Assembly: GCA_949751835.1 (NCBI GenBank)
Contig: CATKHK010000005.1
Span: 496,001-560,000, forward strand
Length of the DNA stretch: 64,000 nucleotides
Reading direction: 5' to 3'
From: Blepharisma japonicum
Lineage: Eukaryota; Ciliophora; Heterotrichea; Heterotrichida; Blepharismidae
Part shown: piece by piece, positions 44,312 through 55,500 of the stretch
Layout of the letters: each line of letters begins with the position of its first letter
Position numbering within the stretch: the first letter of the stretch is position 1
Notes under the pieces: model-generated
Told to the model about the DNA's origin: nothing
The model's database searches: none
What the model saw: only the letters and a program-made list of their open reading frames with translations
Position numbers and translations under genes: made by a program

Positions 44312-46174
44312 CTAATCACAAGATGCTGTACAAGCAGTGCAAACTCCTGACTTTAAAGAGTAGCCTTTATTGCAAACACATTTATTAGAAGCTGTGCTGA
44401 AAGAAGCGTTAGGATCATTGCAAGTGCAGGCTCCTTCGCTTAATGTCATGTGAGTGGAATCATCACATGATAAACAAATATCTGCTGCTGCAAAGCAAGT
44501 AGCACAAGGTGCTGCACAAGCCAAGCAAACTCCTGAGTTTAAATAGTAACCTGTTTTGCAAACACACATATTAGTAGTTGTACTGAAAGTAGCATTGAGA
44601 TCAATGCAACGACAACGAAAATCACTTAATTTCATGTGGCTAGGATCTTCGCAAGAAGTACAGCTAGTAGATTCTATAGAGCAAGTAGCACAAGGTGCTT
44701 TACAAGCAAAGCAAATTCCTGACCTTAAAGAGTAGCCTTTATTGCAAACACATTTATTAGAAGCTGTGCTGAAAGAAGCGTTAGGATCATTGCAAGTGCA
44801 GACTCCTTCACTTAATGTCATGTGAGTGGAATCATCGCATGATAAACAAGTAGTTAAATCTTCTGCAAAGCAAGTATTGCAAGGTGCTGCACAAGGCAAG
44901 CAAACTCCTGGATCTGAATAGTAACCTGTTTTGCAAACACACATATTAGTAGCTGTACTGAAAGTCATATTTGAATCAATGCAACGGCAGCGAAAATCAC
45001 TTAATTTCATGTGGTTGGGATCTTCGCATGAAGTACAACTAGTAGATTCTATAGAGCAAGTAGCACAAGGTGCTTTACAAGCGAAGCATACTCCTGACCT
45101 TAAAGAGTAGCCTTTATTGCAAACACATTTATTAGTAGTTGTGTTGAAAGAAGCGTTAGGATCATTGCAAGTGCAGACTCCTTCACTTAATGTCATGTGA
45201 GTGGAATCATCGCATGATAAGCAAGTAGTTACATCTGTTGCTAAGCAAGTAGCACAAGGTGCTGAGCAAGCCAAGTAAACTCCTGAGTTTAAATAATAAT
45301 CTGTTTTGTAAACACACATATTAGTAGTTGTACTGAAAGTCATATTTGGATCAAGGCAAGAGCAGTGCCAATCACTTAATTTCATGTGGCTAGGATCTTC
45401 GCAAGAAGTACAGCTAGTAGATTCTATAGAGCAAGTAGCACAAGGTGCTTTACAAGGCAAGCAAACTTCTGAAGTTAAAATGTATCCTTTATTGCAAACA
45501 CATTTATTAGAAGCTGTGCTGAAAGAAGCGTTAGGATCATTGCAAGTGTTAAGTAAGAATTCTCCTATCTCACCCAGTAGTACTTGCCTTTCCAATTCCT
45601 CGTCTTCATATAAGGCTCTAGAGATTGCTGAGCAAAGCTCTTTGACCTGTAAAAGTTTATCTAACTTCATAAATTTTTTAGCATTAATTTCCACAGCTAT
45701 TGACCTTATAGTCTTATCTTCATTTACTTCACATTTCATTGAGGCTAGAATTTCTTCATTTTCTTCATTGTTGACAGCGAATATAGCGATATCTGCGGAT
45801 AAGTCTCCGCTTTGAATTATCTGACCAAGCAGGATATCTGAGCATTGATCATTCTCACCAAGCCTAAGCATGCCTGTTATAGGCTTTGTAAGTACTAAAT
45901 CAGAAATAATGTTAGCTGAAGTGACTAAGACTGACAGGAAATTTTTATTTGCTTCATCTGTGCTAAAGGATTTCTCGATTATGTGAGTATAAATTCTCAG
46001 AGGCTTGTATAGATGATCTTGCTGGCGATATTCAGCAAGAGATTTCAAGACGAACTGAGAGCCATTTATGAGGTCTTTAGCTTTAAAATTGGATGAAGCA
46101 GCTGTAAAATTGAGAATTGCAAGCACGTAGATCCAAATAATAGCTCCTTTTAACATTTTATTATTACTGCACAT
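44312..46174 (-). CDS. Secreted Cys-rich repeat protein (furin/growth-factor-receptor type)
   Basis: 620 residues. The signal peptide (MLKGAIIWIYVLAILNFTAAS) suggests the second Met (46156) as start. Residues about 30-205 form a non-repetitive N domain without a recognised family. From about 205 on there are tandem Cys-rich modules of two alternating kinds: NDPNASFSTASNKCVCNKGY/CKAPCATCSIESTSCTSC and the sister CVCKTGYYLNSGVCLAC/CDDSTHMTLSEGVCTC. Together they form a unit of about 125 residues (375 bp) present a little over three times. The pattern resembles ciliate surface or extruded Cys-rich proteins. No C-terminal TM or GPI-type hydrophobic tail: the frame ends mid-module (CTACTASCD, TAG). 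It is therefore either secreted or a truncated gene. Repeats are close to identical, implying recent expansion or homogenisation. Confidence 0.8.
   Translation of the reverse strand: MCSNNKMLKGAIIWIYVLAILNFTAASSNFKAKDLINGSQFVLKSLAEYRQQDHLYKPLRIYTHIIEKSFSTDEANKNFLSVLVTSANIISDLVLTKPITGMLRLGENDQCSDILLGQIIQSGDLSADIAIFAVNNEENEEILASMKCEVNEDKTIRSIAVEINAKKFMKLDKLLQVKELCSAISRALYEDEELERQVLLGEIGEFLLNTCNDPNASFSTASNKCVCNKGYILTSEVCLPCKAPCATCSIESTSCTSCEDPSHMKLSDWHCSCLDPNMTFSTTTNMCVYKTDYYLNSGVYLACSAPCATCLATDVTTCLSCDDSTHMTLSEGVCTCNDPNASFNTTTNKCVCNKGYSLRSGVCFACKAPCATCSIESTSCTSCEDPNHMKLSDFRCRCIDSNMTFSTATNMCVCKTGYYSDPGVCLPCAAPCNTCFAEDLTTCLSCDDSTHMTLSEGVCTCNDPNASFSTASNKCVCNKGYSLRSGICFACKAPCATCSIESTSCTSCEDPSHMKLSDFRCRCIDLNATFSTTTNMCVCKTGYYLNSGVCLACAAPCATCFAAADICLSCDDSTHMTLSEGACTCNDPNASFSTASNKCVCNKGYSLKSGVCTACTASCD
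44330..45560 (-). repeat. Coding tandem repeat, about 375-bp unit, about 3.3 copies
   Basis: The phrase CCTTTATTGCAAACACATTT recurs at about 44363, 44735, 45110 and 45486, spacing 372-376 bp, all in frame. Each unit holds two Cys-rich modules. Confidence 0.85.
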
Positions 46175-46627
46175 GAAATATAGGATTAAGGCTTATATAT
46201 TATTGTGGATAAATTATGCAATATATATTATTAAGAAATTATTTATTTGCAAATTTGAAGGAAAATAAATATAGTTTAAAGTTTGGGATTATTGGAAGAC
46301 ATCGAGATTTATTTATTAGAATAAAACTTTTTATATAAGGCGATTAAGAATTAGAATTCTGTGTAACTGATTATAAGAATTATAAGAGTAATATATATTT
46401 ACATCTATAAATTTGCTAGAAATTCTTATAAATGATTACTGAAGCATCTTCATATTTTAAACAGAATTCTATTCATAAATATATATGGTTTTTAATAAGC
46501 TTTTTACTAAAATCTTTGAGGATTATTTTTATATTTTTATATATAGAAAACTTTTTATCACTTTTCATCATCCAGTCAGCTCCAGTCCATGTCTCGTATC
46601 AGCCTCATGTTTCTGGGTAAGTTGAGA
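46175..46627. other. AT-rich spacer between two minus-strand genes
   Basis: 453 bp upstream of the Cys-rich gene. Only short chance ORFs. Composition shifts to GC-richer at about 46565, towards the orphan gene. Confidence 0.4.
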
Positions 46628-47830
46628 TTAATATCATTCTCCCATACTTTCCCATCATTGATCTCTACTTCTGCTGCTACTTCTCTGTAAGTCACTTCTT
46701 TGTCTCTCTGTAACAGTCTTTATGTCTTCTATACTGCTTATGCTTTCTCCACTGAAACTCGAGTTTAAGCTTCCTCTCGACACAGTCTTTTGTTTTCTTT
46801 TTACAGGCTTTGGAGATTGGAAATTTGTTTCCACAATTTTTCTTTTTTTTGGTATGTAGAATTTTTTGAAATCGCCATAAGTTATCAGCCCCTTCTTTTG
46901 CTTTTGCAGGATATATCCTTTAAGTAGCTGTGAATTTAAAGGCGTTTTGGTCAAGGGCCATTGTACTCTTTCTAGATCTTCTATGATATCGATTCTTTCA
47001 ATGACTCCTTTTTGCATTCTGCTGATAAGAGTGTATTTCTTTTCTGTAAATGATGAGGGGGTCTTGTCAACAACTGCGTACCAGCAGGCTAGTAAACCAA
47101 GTCTTTTAATGCTTCTTGTGTCCATCATGGCGTCCTTAAGTTCCTTCAGGATCTCCTTAATTTGCACTGATATAACACAGCCTACTTCGATGTCAACTTC
47201 TTCAAATGGGATTTCATCAACTAATAATTTAGCAAACACTTCAACTAGGTTGGTATCGCCCCATTGGGGGAGACCATCTCCTAGTTCTTGAGTGTCTTCC
47301 TTCCATTTTGTTAAAATCTCGGCATACTTTTCTTCAAGTATGAGTTCATTCCCTTCACAGTGTCTTTTATCTACTTCACGTCTTCATGTGATCTTGAGTT
47401 TTTTCCCTTTACCTTCAGCTTGGCAGGTGATGTTTCTGATGTCTTCTAATAGGTTTCCAGGTGTTACAAATTTTTGAAGTTCAGTAATATGTTCAGCCAT
47501 ATTTTCCCGCACAGAGATAATGAGTTGTGATGACAGCACCTTCCTTCCTAAGGTATTTCACGCTGGATTCGTTGTCCTTCTCTTGTGGATCTCTCTTCGG
47601 GCTTTGGCTATGCTGAATTCCTCTTCCTGATTGAGGTCGCTTTGCATCAAAAATCCATCCAAGATTTCATCCGTGAGTTGAAGTCTTGTCATCATTGTAA
47701 AATCATCTTGTCCCTCAATAATAGTTTCTCCAGTTGCCACAAGTCTAAATATCTGGCTTGTTTGGTCTCAATTATTTGCTCCAGCCCGATGTGCAGGCAC
47801 GTTCTTTGAAAGCTTCAGATAGGCTTCCAT
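46628..47830 (-). CDS. Orphan 400-residue protein with basic Ser/Arg-rich tail
   Basis: One continuous frame from ATG 47830 (MEAYLKLSKNVPAHRAG) to TAA 46628-46630, needing TGA as Trp at several places (NNWDQTS, NPAWNTL, ITWRREV, the RDQWWESMGEWY end). An in-frame TAA lies just before the start. The first 300 residues look helical and globular (KFVTPGNLLEDIRNITC, SVQIKEILKELKDAMMDTR, GLLACWYAVVDKTPSS). The last 90 are basic and Ser-rich (KPVKRKQKTVSRGSLNSSFS, LQRSSSRSRDQ), suited to nucleic-acid binding. No family recognised. Base composition is visibly richer in G+C than the flanks, and the start abuts a segmental duplication breakpoint at about 47845. That hints at insertion of foreign or element-borne DNA, but no terminal repeats were found. 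Confidence 0.7.
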
Positions 47831-47849
47831 GAAAAATTATTATTCAAAG

Positions 47850-48167
47850 TATTAGAGAATAGACAATAAAATAGTAATTTATAAAATACAAGTATTATAA
47901 AGAGTATATTATCACCTAGGCAGTATGCAGCTTAAATATGAGGCATTACAATTTCTAGTTTTAAGATAAATAATAAACAGTCAATCCTATATGATCCCTT
48001 AGCCAATTGCAGCTTACTAGTAAGGTATCGAATATAGATCAGCTGAGGTCATGATAATTCAGTTAATAGTATATTTTTTACACAAATAGTGATAAGTATT
48101 CATTCATAGAGCGATTTATAGTTATATGAAATCATAAATTGATTTTAATTAAAATAATAAAGATTAT
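47850..48167 (+). repeat. Receptor/zinc-finger junction spacer, copy C
   Basis: Begins with ATTAGAGAATAGACAATAAAA, which in copy B encodes the last receptor codons (ENRQ stop). The duplicated block thus starts inside the receptor 3' end, with no receptor to its left. It runs to the intact zinc-finger/TPR gene. Confidence 0.8.
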
Positions 48168-50318
48168 ATGGATAATTTATGTAGATATTGTGGAGTATCC
48201 GAGGCTTACTACCAATGCGACTCCTGCAATAAACAATTTTGTATTGAAGACTGAGATAAAGCTCACTCAAAAGTTTTGCATCAACAACTCAGAGTTGCTT
48301 TTCAAGTTAACAAAAAATCAAGAGAAATTTTATTAGAATTGTTAGGATTAATAAAGAAAGAATTATCTGATGTTTTTAATTCTATAAAAATGCAAAATAT
48401 AGAAAAATATCAGAGCACATTTAAAGATATTATTAAAGATCATTTGTCAATTAATATTTGATGCAATAAAATGATATCTTGCATCATGAAAACAAAGTTT
48501 ATTTACAAAAAGCTTTTATATATTCCAATTGAATATTTTTTAATAAATTCTCATGAATTAGCAGAGCAATATACAAAAAGATTTAGTTTAGCATATTTTA
48601 AAGACAGCCCATCAAATTATATCTTCAATTTTTTTATGGATAGTTATACCAATTACGCGTATAAAAGCATATATGGTCTTAGCTGATCAATACATAAGAA
48701 TTTATCTATGGCAGGGTTCATTATAGAAATATTACAAAACTTTCTCAAACATCGTAAATATAAATTAACTCATGAGTTATTAGAAAATTTAAAAGAGTTT
48801 TCATTCTATTTTTCCCTATCCAAGAGTGACATAAATGATGACCTTGATATTATGAAGCATTTTCTAGCTGATCTTAATCAAAATTTGACATTTGACATAG
48901 AGCTGTGAAAACAAGCTCAAAAGAAAGTTAAAGTAAATGGAAGCTCTTGATGAAAATGTTTATTTTTTTATTTTTTTCAAATTACTTTTCAAATTGCGAA
49001 TAATAGAAAATACTATGTGAAGTGCTCAAAATTTTTGATTAAATTAATTAAACTTGATAATTATGGCCTGCATAAGATTTACAGAGATATGGCATTAGAT
49101 GAAAGTAATTTTGAAAAAAGAATAAAATATAACATAAAAGCTTATCACATTCTTGCAAGAAATATAAGTTTCGCCATTTCTAATAATAAATCGGCATTTA
49201 TAGATATATATTCAATCCTCACAGACATGATTGAAACTTATGAAACAAGTAATGAAATTGCAAAATCCAATATTATTTTTGATAAATTCAAACGTTTTTT
49301 AAAAAAATATCGTCCAGAAACTTCAGAGCAACTTTGTTGGTTTTTATATTGTTATGGAAAAATCTTCTATTTGAAACATAATTATGAATCTGCACTAAAA
49401 TATTTAGAAGGTTCTTTGCGTGAAATGAAAAAATGAAAAGATGTAGATAATTATTTATTTTGTTTGATTAATTATTATCTTGGATTGATATTCTTCAAAA
49501 AAGGTGATTATGAATTAGCTACCAAAATGATTTATAATGCCAAAAGAATTCTAGAAGCACGACTTCCTAAAGAGAATTCATTTGTTATAAAATTAAATAA
49601 AGCGTTAGGAGAAATTTATATGTCTCGACACTGACTTGATGAAGCCCTTAAATATTTTAAATTAATAAAAGAGTCAGGAAATAATAATGACCATAGTATT
49701 GATTTTAAAATTGGAGAGATATATTATCAAAAAGGAGAAATTGAAAGACCTTTGAATATATTCGAAAATTATTTATTATTACTTCTTAAAAGTGATCACG
49801 AATGTAACTCTAAAGCTAATGATATTATAGTGCTTTATGAGTATATTGCGACTTTATATTACAGGCTTGGCAATCATGAAAAATTCAAGTGGTATACTGA
49901 AAAATGTTTTAATCTGACAGATTATTGTTTTAATAATTCAACATTATCTATAGATACTTATCCAGGTATTATTGAGCTAAGTCTGAGAGATGAGAATTAT
50001 GAGCGATGTGTGGATATTTGCAGAAAATCATTGAAATTATTTTCGCATATATTAGGAGAACGAGGTAAATTTCATATACATATCTTTCTTCTAAGAGCTT
50101 ATGAGGAGCAAGAAAATTACGAAATGGCAGACAAGGAAGTGGACTACTTGCAATTGGCTATAGGCAATTATAGTGATAAAAAATATTATATCTCTAAAAT
50201 GCTTGGATTGATTTCAATTGCAACCGTATTTAGAAATAGAAGAAAATTTAAAAATGCAGAAGCTTTATTAAAAGAAGCTAAGATGGTATTGGACATTAAA
50301 CTAATACCTGATAATTAA
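48168..50318 (+). CDS. B-box/MYND-like zinc finger plus TPR protein
   Basis: 716 residues with TGA as Trp. N-terminal zinc finger CRYCGVSEAYYQCDSCNKQF then C..DW...H....H, a B-box/MYND-like spacing (C5, C8, C17, C20, C25, D28, H33, H38). A helical middle follows, then TPR-like helix pairs from about residue 380 (CWFLYCYGKIFYLKHNYES, ALKYLEG, LINYYLGLIFFKKGDYELA, ALGEIYMSRHWLDEALKYF, KIGEIYYQKGEIERPLNIFE, YIATLYYRLGNHEKFKWY). It probably acts as a protein-interaction scaffold; partner unknown. Homologous TPR-like sequence continues beyond the stop in another frame (50430-50612), so the gene may have been longer. The only intact member of three copies. The N-terminal 70 residues are nearly the same in all. 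Confidence 0.75.
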
Positions 50319-51698
50319 TTATGCATGTTGAACGACTATCTTTGATTAGTAATATCATTAGATCCGATCAAGGGAGAGGAGTGAGGAATTATTTGAAAGA
50401 AACTTAAAAACTTGAATATGACTCAGAATAGGTATTTATTTAGAATTAGGCTTGCTATATAAAGCGATGGAAAGACTAGAAGAATCTGAGGCTTTTTTCT
50501 TTAAAGTTTTAGACTTTTATTCGAGTTCCGTTTATGATACTAAAACAACTTTAAGCGCTTATGCAGGGCTAATTTCTTTCATAGATTTCTGCATGAAATT
50601 TATGATTTAACATTTTGTTAAATACTCTCTATTTTTATCTTTAATATTTAAATCCACTTTTAACAAAAATTTTACTTCTATGAACATTTTTGACATCTAT
50701 TTTTGGTCTCCAAAAATAGGATTTCGGATCAAAAACACTATTTAGTAAAATTTGTTGAACTCTACAAAGAAAAAAATATTAACGATCATCCACTATATTA
50801 TATTGTGCTAACTATATTAATTAAAATATTTAAAGAAGATAAAGATGATGTAAAAGGAATGGCTTACTGATCAGATCTTAAAGTATATCTCAATAAAGCA
50901 TATCCTGGGAGGAGTGTTAAATGTGCAGAAATGTTTGATGAAAACAAAAATTTGGTAGGAACAATAAATCTTGATAGATATTAATAGCAATAATTAATAT
51001 TCTACATAATTTGACAAATTTTATGGAGCAAAGAGAGATACTTTTTTCAAATTGCTGACTGAAAAAATAAAATTAGTAGGCAGTGCATATTAGAAAAACA
51101 AACAAAAGATGATTTTGTTAAATTTTAGGGTATGATTACGATGGATATTATATTAAATTTAATAAAATTACATAATCTTTTGGCCTATTTCTACAAGAAA
51201 GGTATTTATATAGAGCTAATAAAAGCCTTTTATTAAAGAAATAATGATGCAGGTAGCTTATCTTCACATCTCACAAGCGTTGTTATCGTTAAAATAATGG
51301 CACATAACCTCATTAGCTTGCACCTCATCCATTTAACTCTGATGAGCTAGAGATTTGTTTAATATCGCCTGCTGAGTCAGCATCTCTTCAACGATTTTGA
51401 ATCATGCAAATACTAATTCTGTCTACACTGCTCATTTTTCGCTCTACTTTCCTTATGATAGCTCATCTTACAAAAATCATAACTCATGAGCTCAAATTCT
51501 CTGACCTGATGGCTTGAGGAAAGATACCTTGTCGGTAAACAAAAATCTCACCCTTCTCTTAGCTCGTCAAGCTGCCATTTGTATTTTGCATATTTTTCTT
51601 TTTGTCTGCTGAGCAAGAATTAATATTTATGTAAAAGCTATAATCCTACTTGAGGTTAGCATGCCCCATTCTCTATTAAAATAAAATGAATATGATAA
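50319..51698. other. Interval with decayed TPR-type tail and other traces
   Basis: 50430-50612 encodes a TPR-like run (YLELGLLYKAMERLEESEAF) ending at TAA. 50665-50984 is another open run (see separate entry). 51025-51140 is a flank repeat shared with 43130-43250. On the minus strand 51413-51619 is open for 68 codons (QKEKYAKYKWQLDELREGW...), with no start; a possible gene fragment. Confidence 0.5.
50665..50984 (+). pseudogene. Open fragment following TPR tail (related to 25975-26160 and 29229-29290)
   Basis: Frame without ATG reading VELYKEKNINDHPLYYIVLT, ILIKIFKEDKDDVKGMAYW, SDLKVYLNKAYPGRSVKCAE and ending NLVGTINLDRY, TAA. Protein-like, with one TGA in a Trp-compatible place. Since decayed relatives sit after receptor copies 1 and 2, it is an old part of the duplicated unit, perhaps the last domain of the zinc-finger/TPR protein or of a lost neighbour. 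Confidence 0.5.
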
Positions 51699-52550
51699 AT
51701 GAGACTTTCAGACATTATTATAAATTCATCACAAAGCTCTCAAGACAGCACACCAGTAAAATTCAATAAAAATTCTTTCAACCCTCTAAATTTCGAAAGC
51801 CCAGATTTTCAAAAAACCTATGAACTTTGCAATTGTTGCAAAAAAAATTTTCCTCTTTCTGCAAGATCTCATGTTTGCAAAAACTGCAAAACTTTTAACT
51901 GTAGCAAACATTTGATATTAGAAAACAGATATGATGCAGAAAGAATATGTGAAACCTGCTACAAAGAAAAAATTTCAATCCAAAAATATGAAGAACTTAA
52001 AGAAATCGAAGAAACAATTCAGAAAGAAATTCAAATCTGTTTGCATGAGCGTAAAAAGAAAACAATTCTCCTTACAAAAGAAATCACCCACACAAAATCG
52101 TTACGAAAACAGCTAAAGTCCTACACCGCAGCCTCAGAAGAAAAAGTCAAATCGTTAGAACTCCAAATTTCACTTGAAAAGCAAGAAAGTTTAAAGCTAA
52201 AAGAAAGCTTGGAAATGTATGAAGGACAAAAAGAGGCCAAAAAATATACTGAAGATGCATCTAATAGATGGCTCGCAAAAATTCAAATGGAATACAGCGA
52301 GAAAACAAATTTAGAAAAGTCTTTGGAGTCACATATTTCTGAGCTCAAAGCAAATTCTAATTCATTAGAAAATACTTTGAGGATTATGATTCCAGTAGAA
52401 ATCGCTGCCGAAAACCTTTGTAAAATTTGCCTGCTTAAATGCAAAAGCGTTTTCGCTTCTGTTCCCATTTCTCCCAAATTAAAGTCAAAAATTAGTAGCA
52501 GATTCGTAAATGAATTAGTTAGGGATAAATGTGCTTGTCAAATAATTTAA
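51699..52550 (+). CDS. FYVE-like zinc finger and coiled-coil protein
   Basis: 283 residues. Eight zinc ligands at C44, C47, C60, C63, C68, H71, C84, C87 give the FYVE-type cross-brace spacing. The PI3P pocket sequence R(R/K)HHCR is only partly kept (RSHVCKNC), so lipid binding is uncertain; rabphilin/Slp-type FYVE relatives, which bind proteins, are an alternative. Residues about 95-235 form a long coiled coil (EELKEIEETIQKEIQICLHE, SLELQISLEKQESLKLKESL). A second small Cys cluster ends the protein (LCKICLLKCKS...DKCACQII). It lies 30 bp before the P5 ATPase start on the same strand. Likely an endosomal tether or scaffold. Confidence 0.75.
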   Translation: MRLSDIIINSSQSSQDSTPVKFNKNSFNPLNFESPDFQKTYELCNCCKKNFPLSARSHVCKNCKTFNCSKHLILENRYDAERICETCYKEKISIQKYEELKEIEETIQKEIQICLHERKKKTILLTKEITHTKSLRKQLKSYTAASEEKVKSLELQISLEKQESLKLKESLEMYEGQKEAKKYTEDASNRWLAKIQMEYSEKTNLEKSLESHISELKANSNSLENTLRIMIPVEIAAENLCKICLLKCKSVFASVPISPKLKSKISSRFVNELVRDKCACQII

Positions 52551-52580
52551 CTTTATTAAGCTTAAAAATATCCGTTTATT

Positions 52581-55500
52581 ATGAAAAAGCTTAGCACTTA
52601 CCAGACTTTTGAGAATTCTTTGCAATCTGAAGACTGGGACAAAATCGTGTTTTTGCAGGCCAATAAAACAAGGCTGAACCTGGCTTATTTTTTTTATTTG
52701 ATTTCATTCGGTACTTTTTACTTATTCAATAGATGAAGCCCTATCCTAGATCTGTGGAAATATGATATTTGCTTGCCGAATGAAGCAAGTTATGTGATGA
52801 TTATAGCGAAAGACGGGGGTCACGCTATTATTCCTATTGAAATTATTGAAGTCCCTTTATCAACACTTGGATATTTTGGTAATGAGAAAACAGTTGAAAT
52901 TAAGGTAAAACTTATATAGACTTTTGTATTTAGATTTGTCAGATATTATATGAAAAACGATAACTGTACATTTCTGCCTTTGAAATTTGAGACAAGCTAC
53001 ACTGGAGCCGATTTTCATGAAAAACTAGGCAAAGGAATCAAAAATCCCCATGAAATCATCTTAAGAAGAAGATTATTTGGAGAATGCGAAATCAATGTGC
53101 CAGTTCCTTCGATTTTTTCTCTGGTACTTATCGAAGTAACTCATCCTTTCTTTCTCTTCCAAACGTTTAGTGTCCTTCTCTGATGTTATGAAGAATACTA
53201 TCTCTATTCAGGTGTTATTTTCATTTTTTCCATCATTTCTGTCATAGCAACAGTTTCAGAAATAAGAAGTGGAATTTCCTCAATAAAATCTATGGCACGC
53301 TTTGAATGCTCTATATCTGCCTTCCGAGATTCTCAATGAAAAAAGATTTCAAGCAAAGAGCTTGTCCCAGGTGATCTCATTCATCTGCCAGAGCACACAC
53401 AAATTCCATGTGATGTGATTCTCATTAATGGCAGCTGTCTAGTTGATGAAAGTATGCTGACCGGTGAATCTCAGCCTGTATTAAAAGAACAAATTTCGAC
53501 AGCCAATTTTTATGTGTATAATGGTGATAAAAACTGCACAATTAGCTCTGGTACAAAATCATTATCACATAAAGGAAGCTGTGAGGCTATTGTGATTGCG
53601 ACTGGATTTGCAACTGCAAAAGGAAGCTTGATAAGGTCAATTTTGTTTCCAAAGCCAAACAGGTTTGGATTTGTGTCGGATTCTATGAAATTTATATTAA
53701 TTATGACTGCGATTGCAGCAGCTGGGTTTATTTGGACTTTTGTGGAGCTTGCTGATGATGATATAGACCTTTTAAATAAAATTTTAGCAGGGCTGGATTT
53801 AGTTACTATTATAATACCACCTGCATTACCATTTGCTATGACAGTGGGCACTGCTTTTGCAATATCTAGGATGTATCGTAAAAACATCACTTGCATATCT
53901 CCACCAGCAGTGAATGCTGCTGGAAGGATTTCAATTGTGTGCTTTGATAAAACAGGAACCTTAACAAAAGACTCAATGACTTTAAAAGGGGTCTGGGATG
54001 CAAAAATTGGACTTTTTACTGATAATTTATTAGAATGTTCTCACATTTTCCAAGAAAATATGGCAACTTGCCAATCTTTGACGCATTTAAATGGTAAACT
54101 TATAGGAGATCCTCAAGAAGAAGAAATTTTTAATAAATTGTCATGGGAATGGGTTGAAAGTGATAGCGAAAGATGCAAGGTAAAAAAGAATCACGTTGAG
54201 ATCAAGATAAAAAACTTGTTTTATTTTTCACCTATTACAAAACGCATGGGAGTTATTATAGAAAATCAGGAAGGGATAGGCTTGCACTTGAAAGGGGCTC
54301 CAGAAGTAATAATACCGTTATGCAAAGAATATCCAGAAAATTTGGAAAATCTTATAAAATTTTACTCCAGTCAAAGCTATAGAATCCTAGCATGCGCTTA
54401 TAAACCTCTATCAGACTATAACCCTAACGAAAACTATGAAAGTGATATGATTTTTTTAGGCTTAATTTTGCTCCAAAATGAAATTAAGCCAAATTCATAT
54501 GAAGTAATTTCCGAGCTTAAATCTGCCAATATTAAATGCGTTATGTCCACTGGCGATTCTTTAGTGACTGCTGCATCTATTGGTAAAGATTGCGGAATTA
54601 TCCCAAGTAAAACCTCTATAATTTATGGAAGTTTATTAGATAGAAATGTAGTCTGAAAAAATGATGCAGGTAAAACCGTTGATATAGCACAGCTATCAGA
54701 TGATTTCTGTTTAGTTCTTACTGGTGAACTTCTTGAATTCATGGCTTCCATTTCTCATCAAAACTTACCTATTGCTATTGAAAAGGGCTTGATTTTTAGC
54801 AGGATGTCACCTGACCAAAAAGTATTATTAATCCAATTACTTCAAACTAATAACACTATGGTCGCAATGGTAGGAGACGGTGCAAATGACTGTGGAGCCT
54901 TAAAAGCAGCTGATGTCGGTCTGAGCTTAAGTGAGGCTGAATCTTCAATAGCAGCCCCATTTAATGGAATTAGACTTAATGGTATTATTGACATTATAAA
55001 AGAAGGCAGAGCATCCTTAGTTACTTGTTTACAAAGCTTCAAATTTATCATGATGTATAGCCTCGTCCAATTTTCTGTGATAAATATTTTATATTTATTA
55101 GACAATAATATGACTGATAGTCAGTATTTGTATCAAGATTTATTTTTAATTATGCCACTTGCTGTGTTTATGGCTTATACAGGAGCTTATGATAAGCTTG
55201 CTACATTTATGCCGCCTGGGGCTTTGATTTCAATACCGATTGTGTCATCCTTGATAGGACATTTTGTGGTAGTGGTGATTGGACAAACTATGGGGTATTT
55301 TGCATTGATTTTGCATGATTTTTATAAAAAGTCAGGAAGCAGCTTAGAAGTTGCAGCAGAAGGGCATAGTAATACAGTGCTATTTCTTATAAGCACAGCT
55401 CAGTTATTATGTATTGGTGTATGCCTTAATATTGGGCCTCCTTTTAGAAAGCCTGCATATGAAAATTATTTGTTTGCAATTGCGGCTGTAATCGCAGGGG

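Noticed and set aside
44330-45560. Regular repeats as a CRISPR array or satellite
   Set aside because: Unit is about 375 bp, in frame, coding, and lacks spacers; it is a protein repeat in a eukaryote.
45384-45815. 143-codon plus-strand ORF
   Set aside because: Antisense shadow of the Cys-rich repeat gene, created by its repeat structure.
46628-47830. Integrated virus-like or transposon gene
   Set aside because: No recognisable family domain, no terminal repeats found; kept as an orphan with composition noted.
54418-54430. ACCCTAAC word as ciliate telomere repeat
   Set aside because: A single occurrence inside the P5B ATPase coding sequence; no tandem array.
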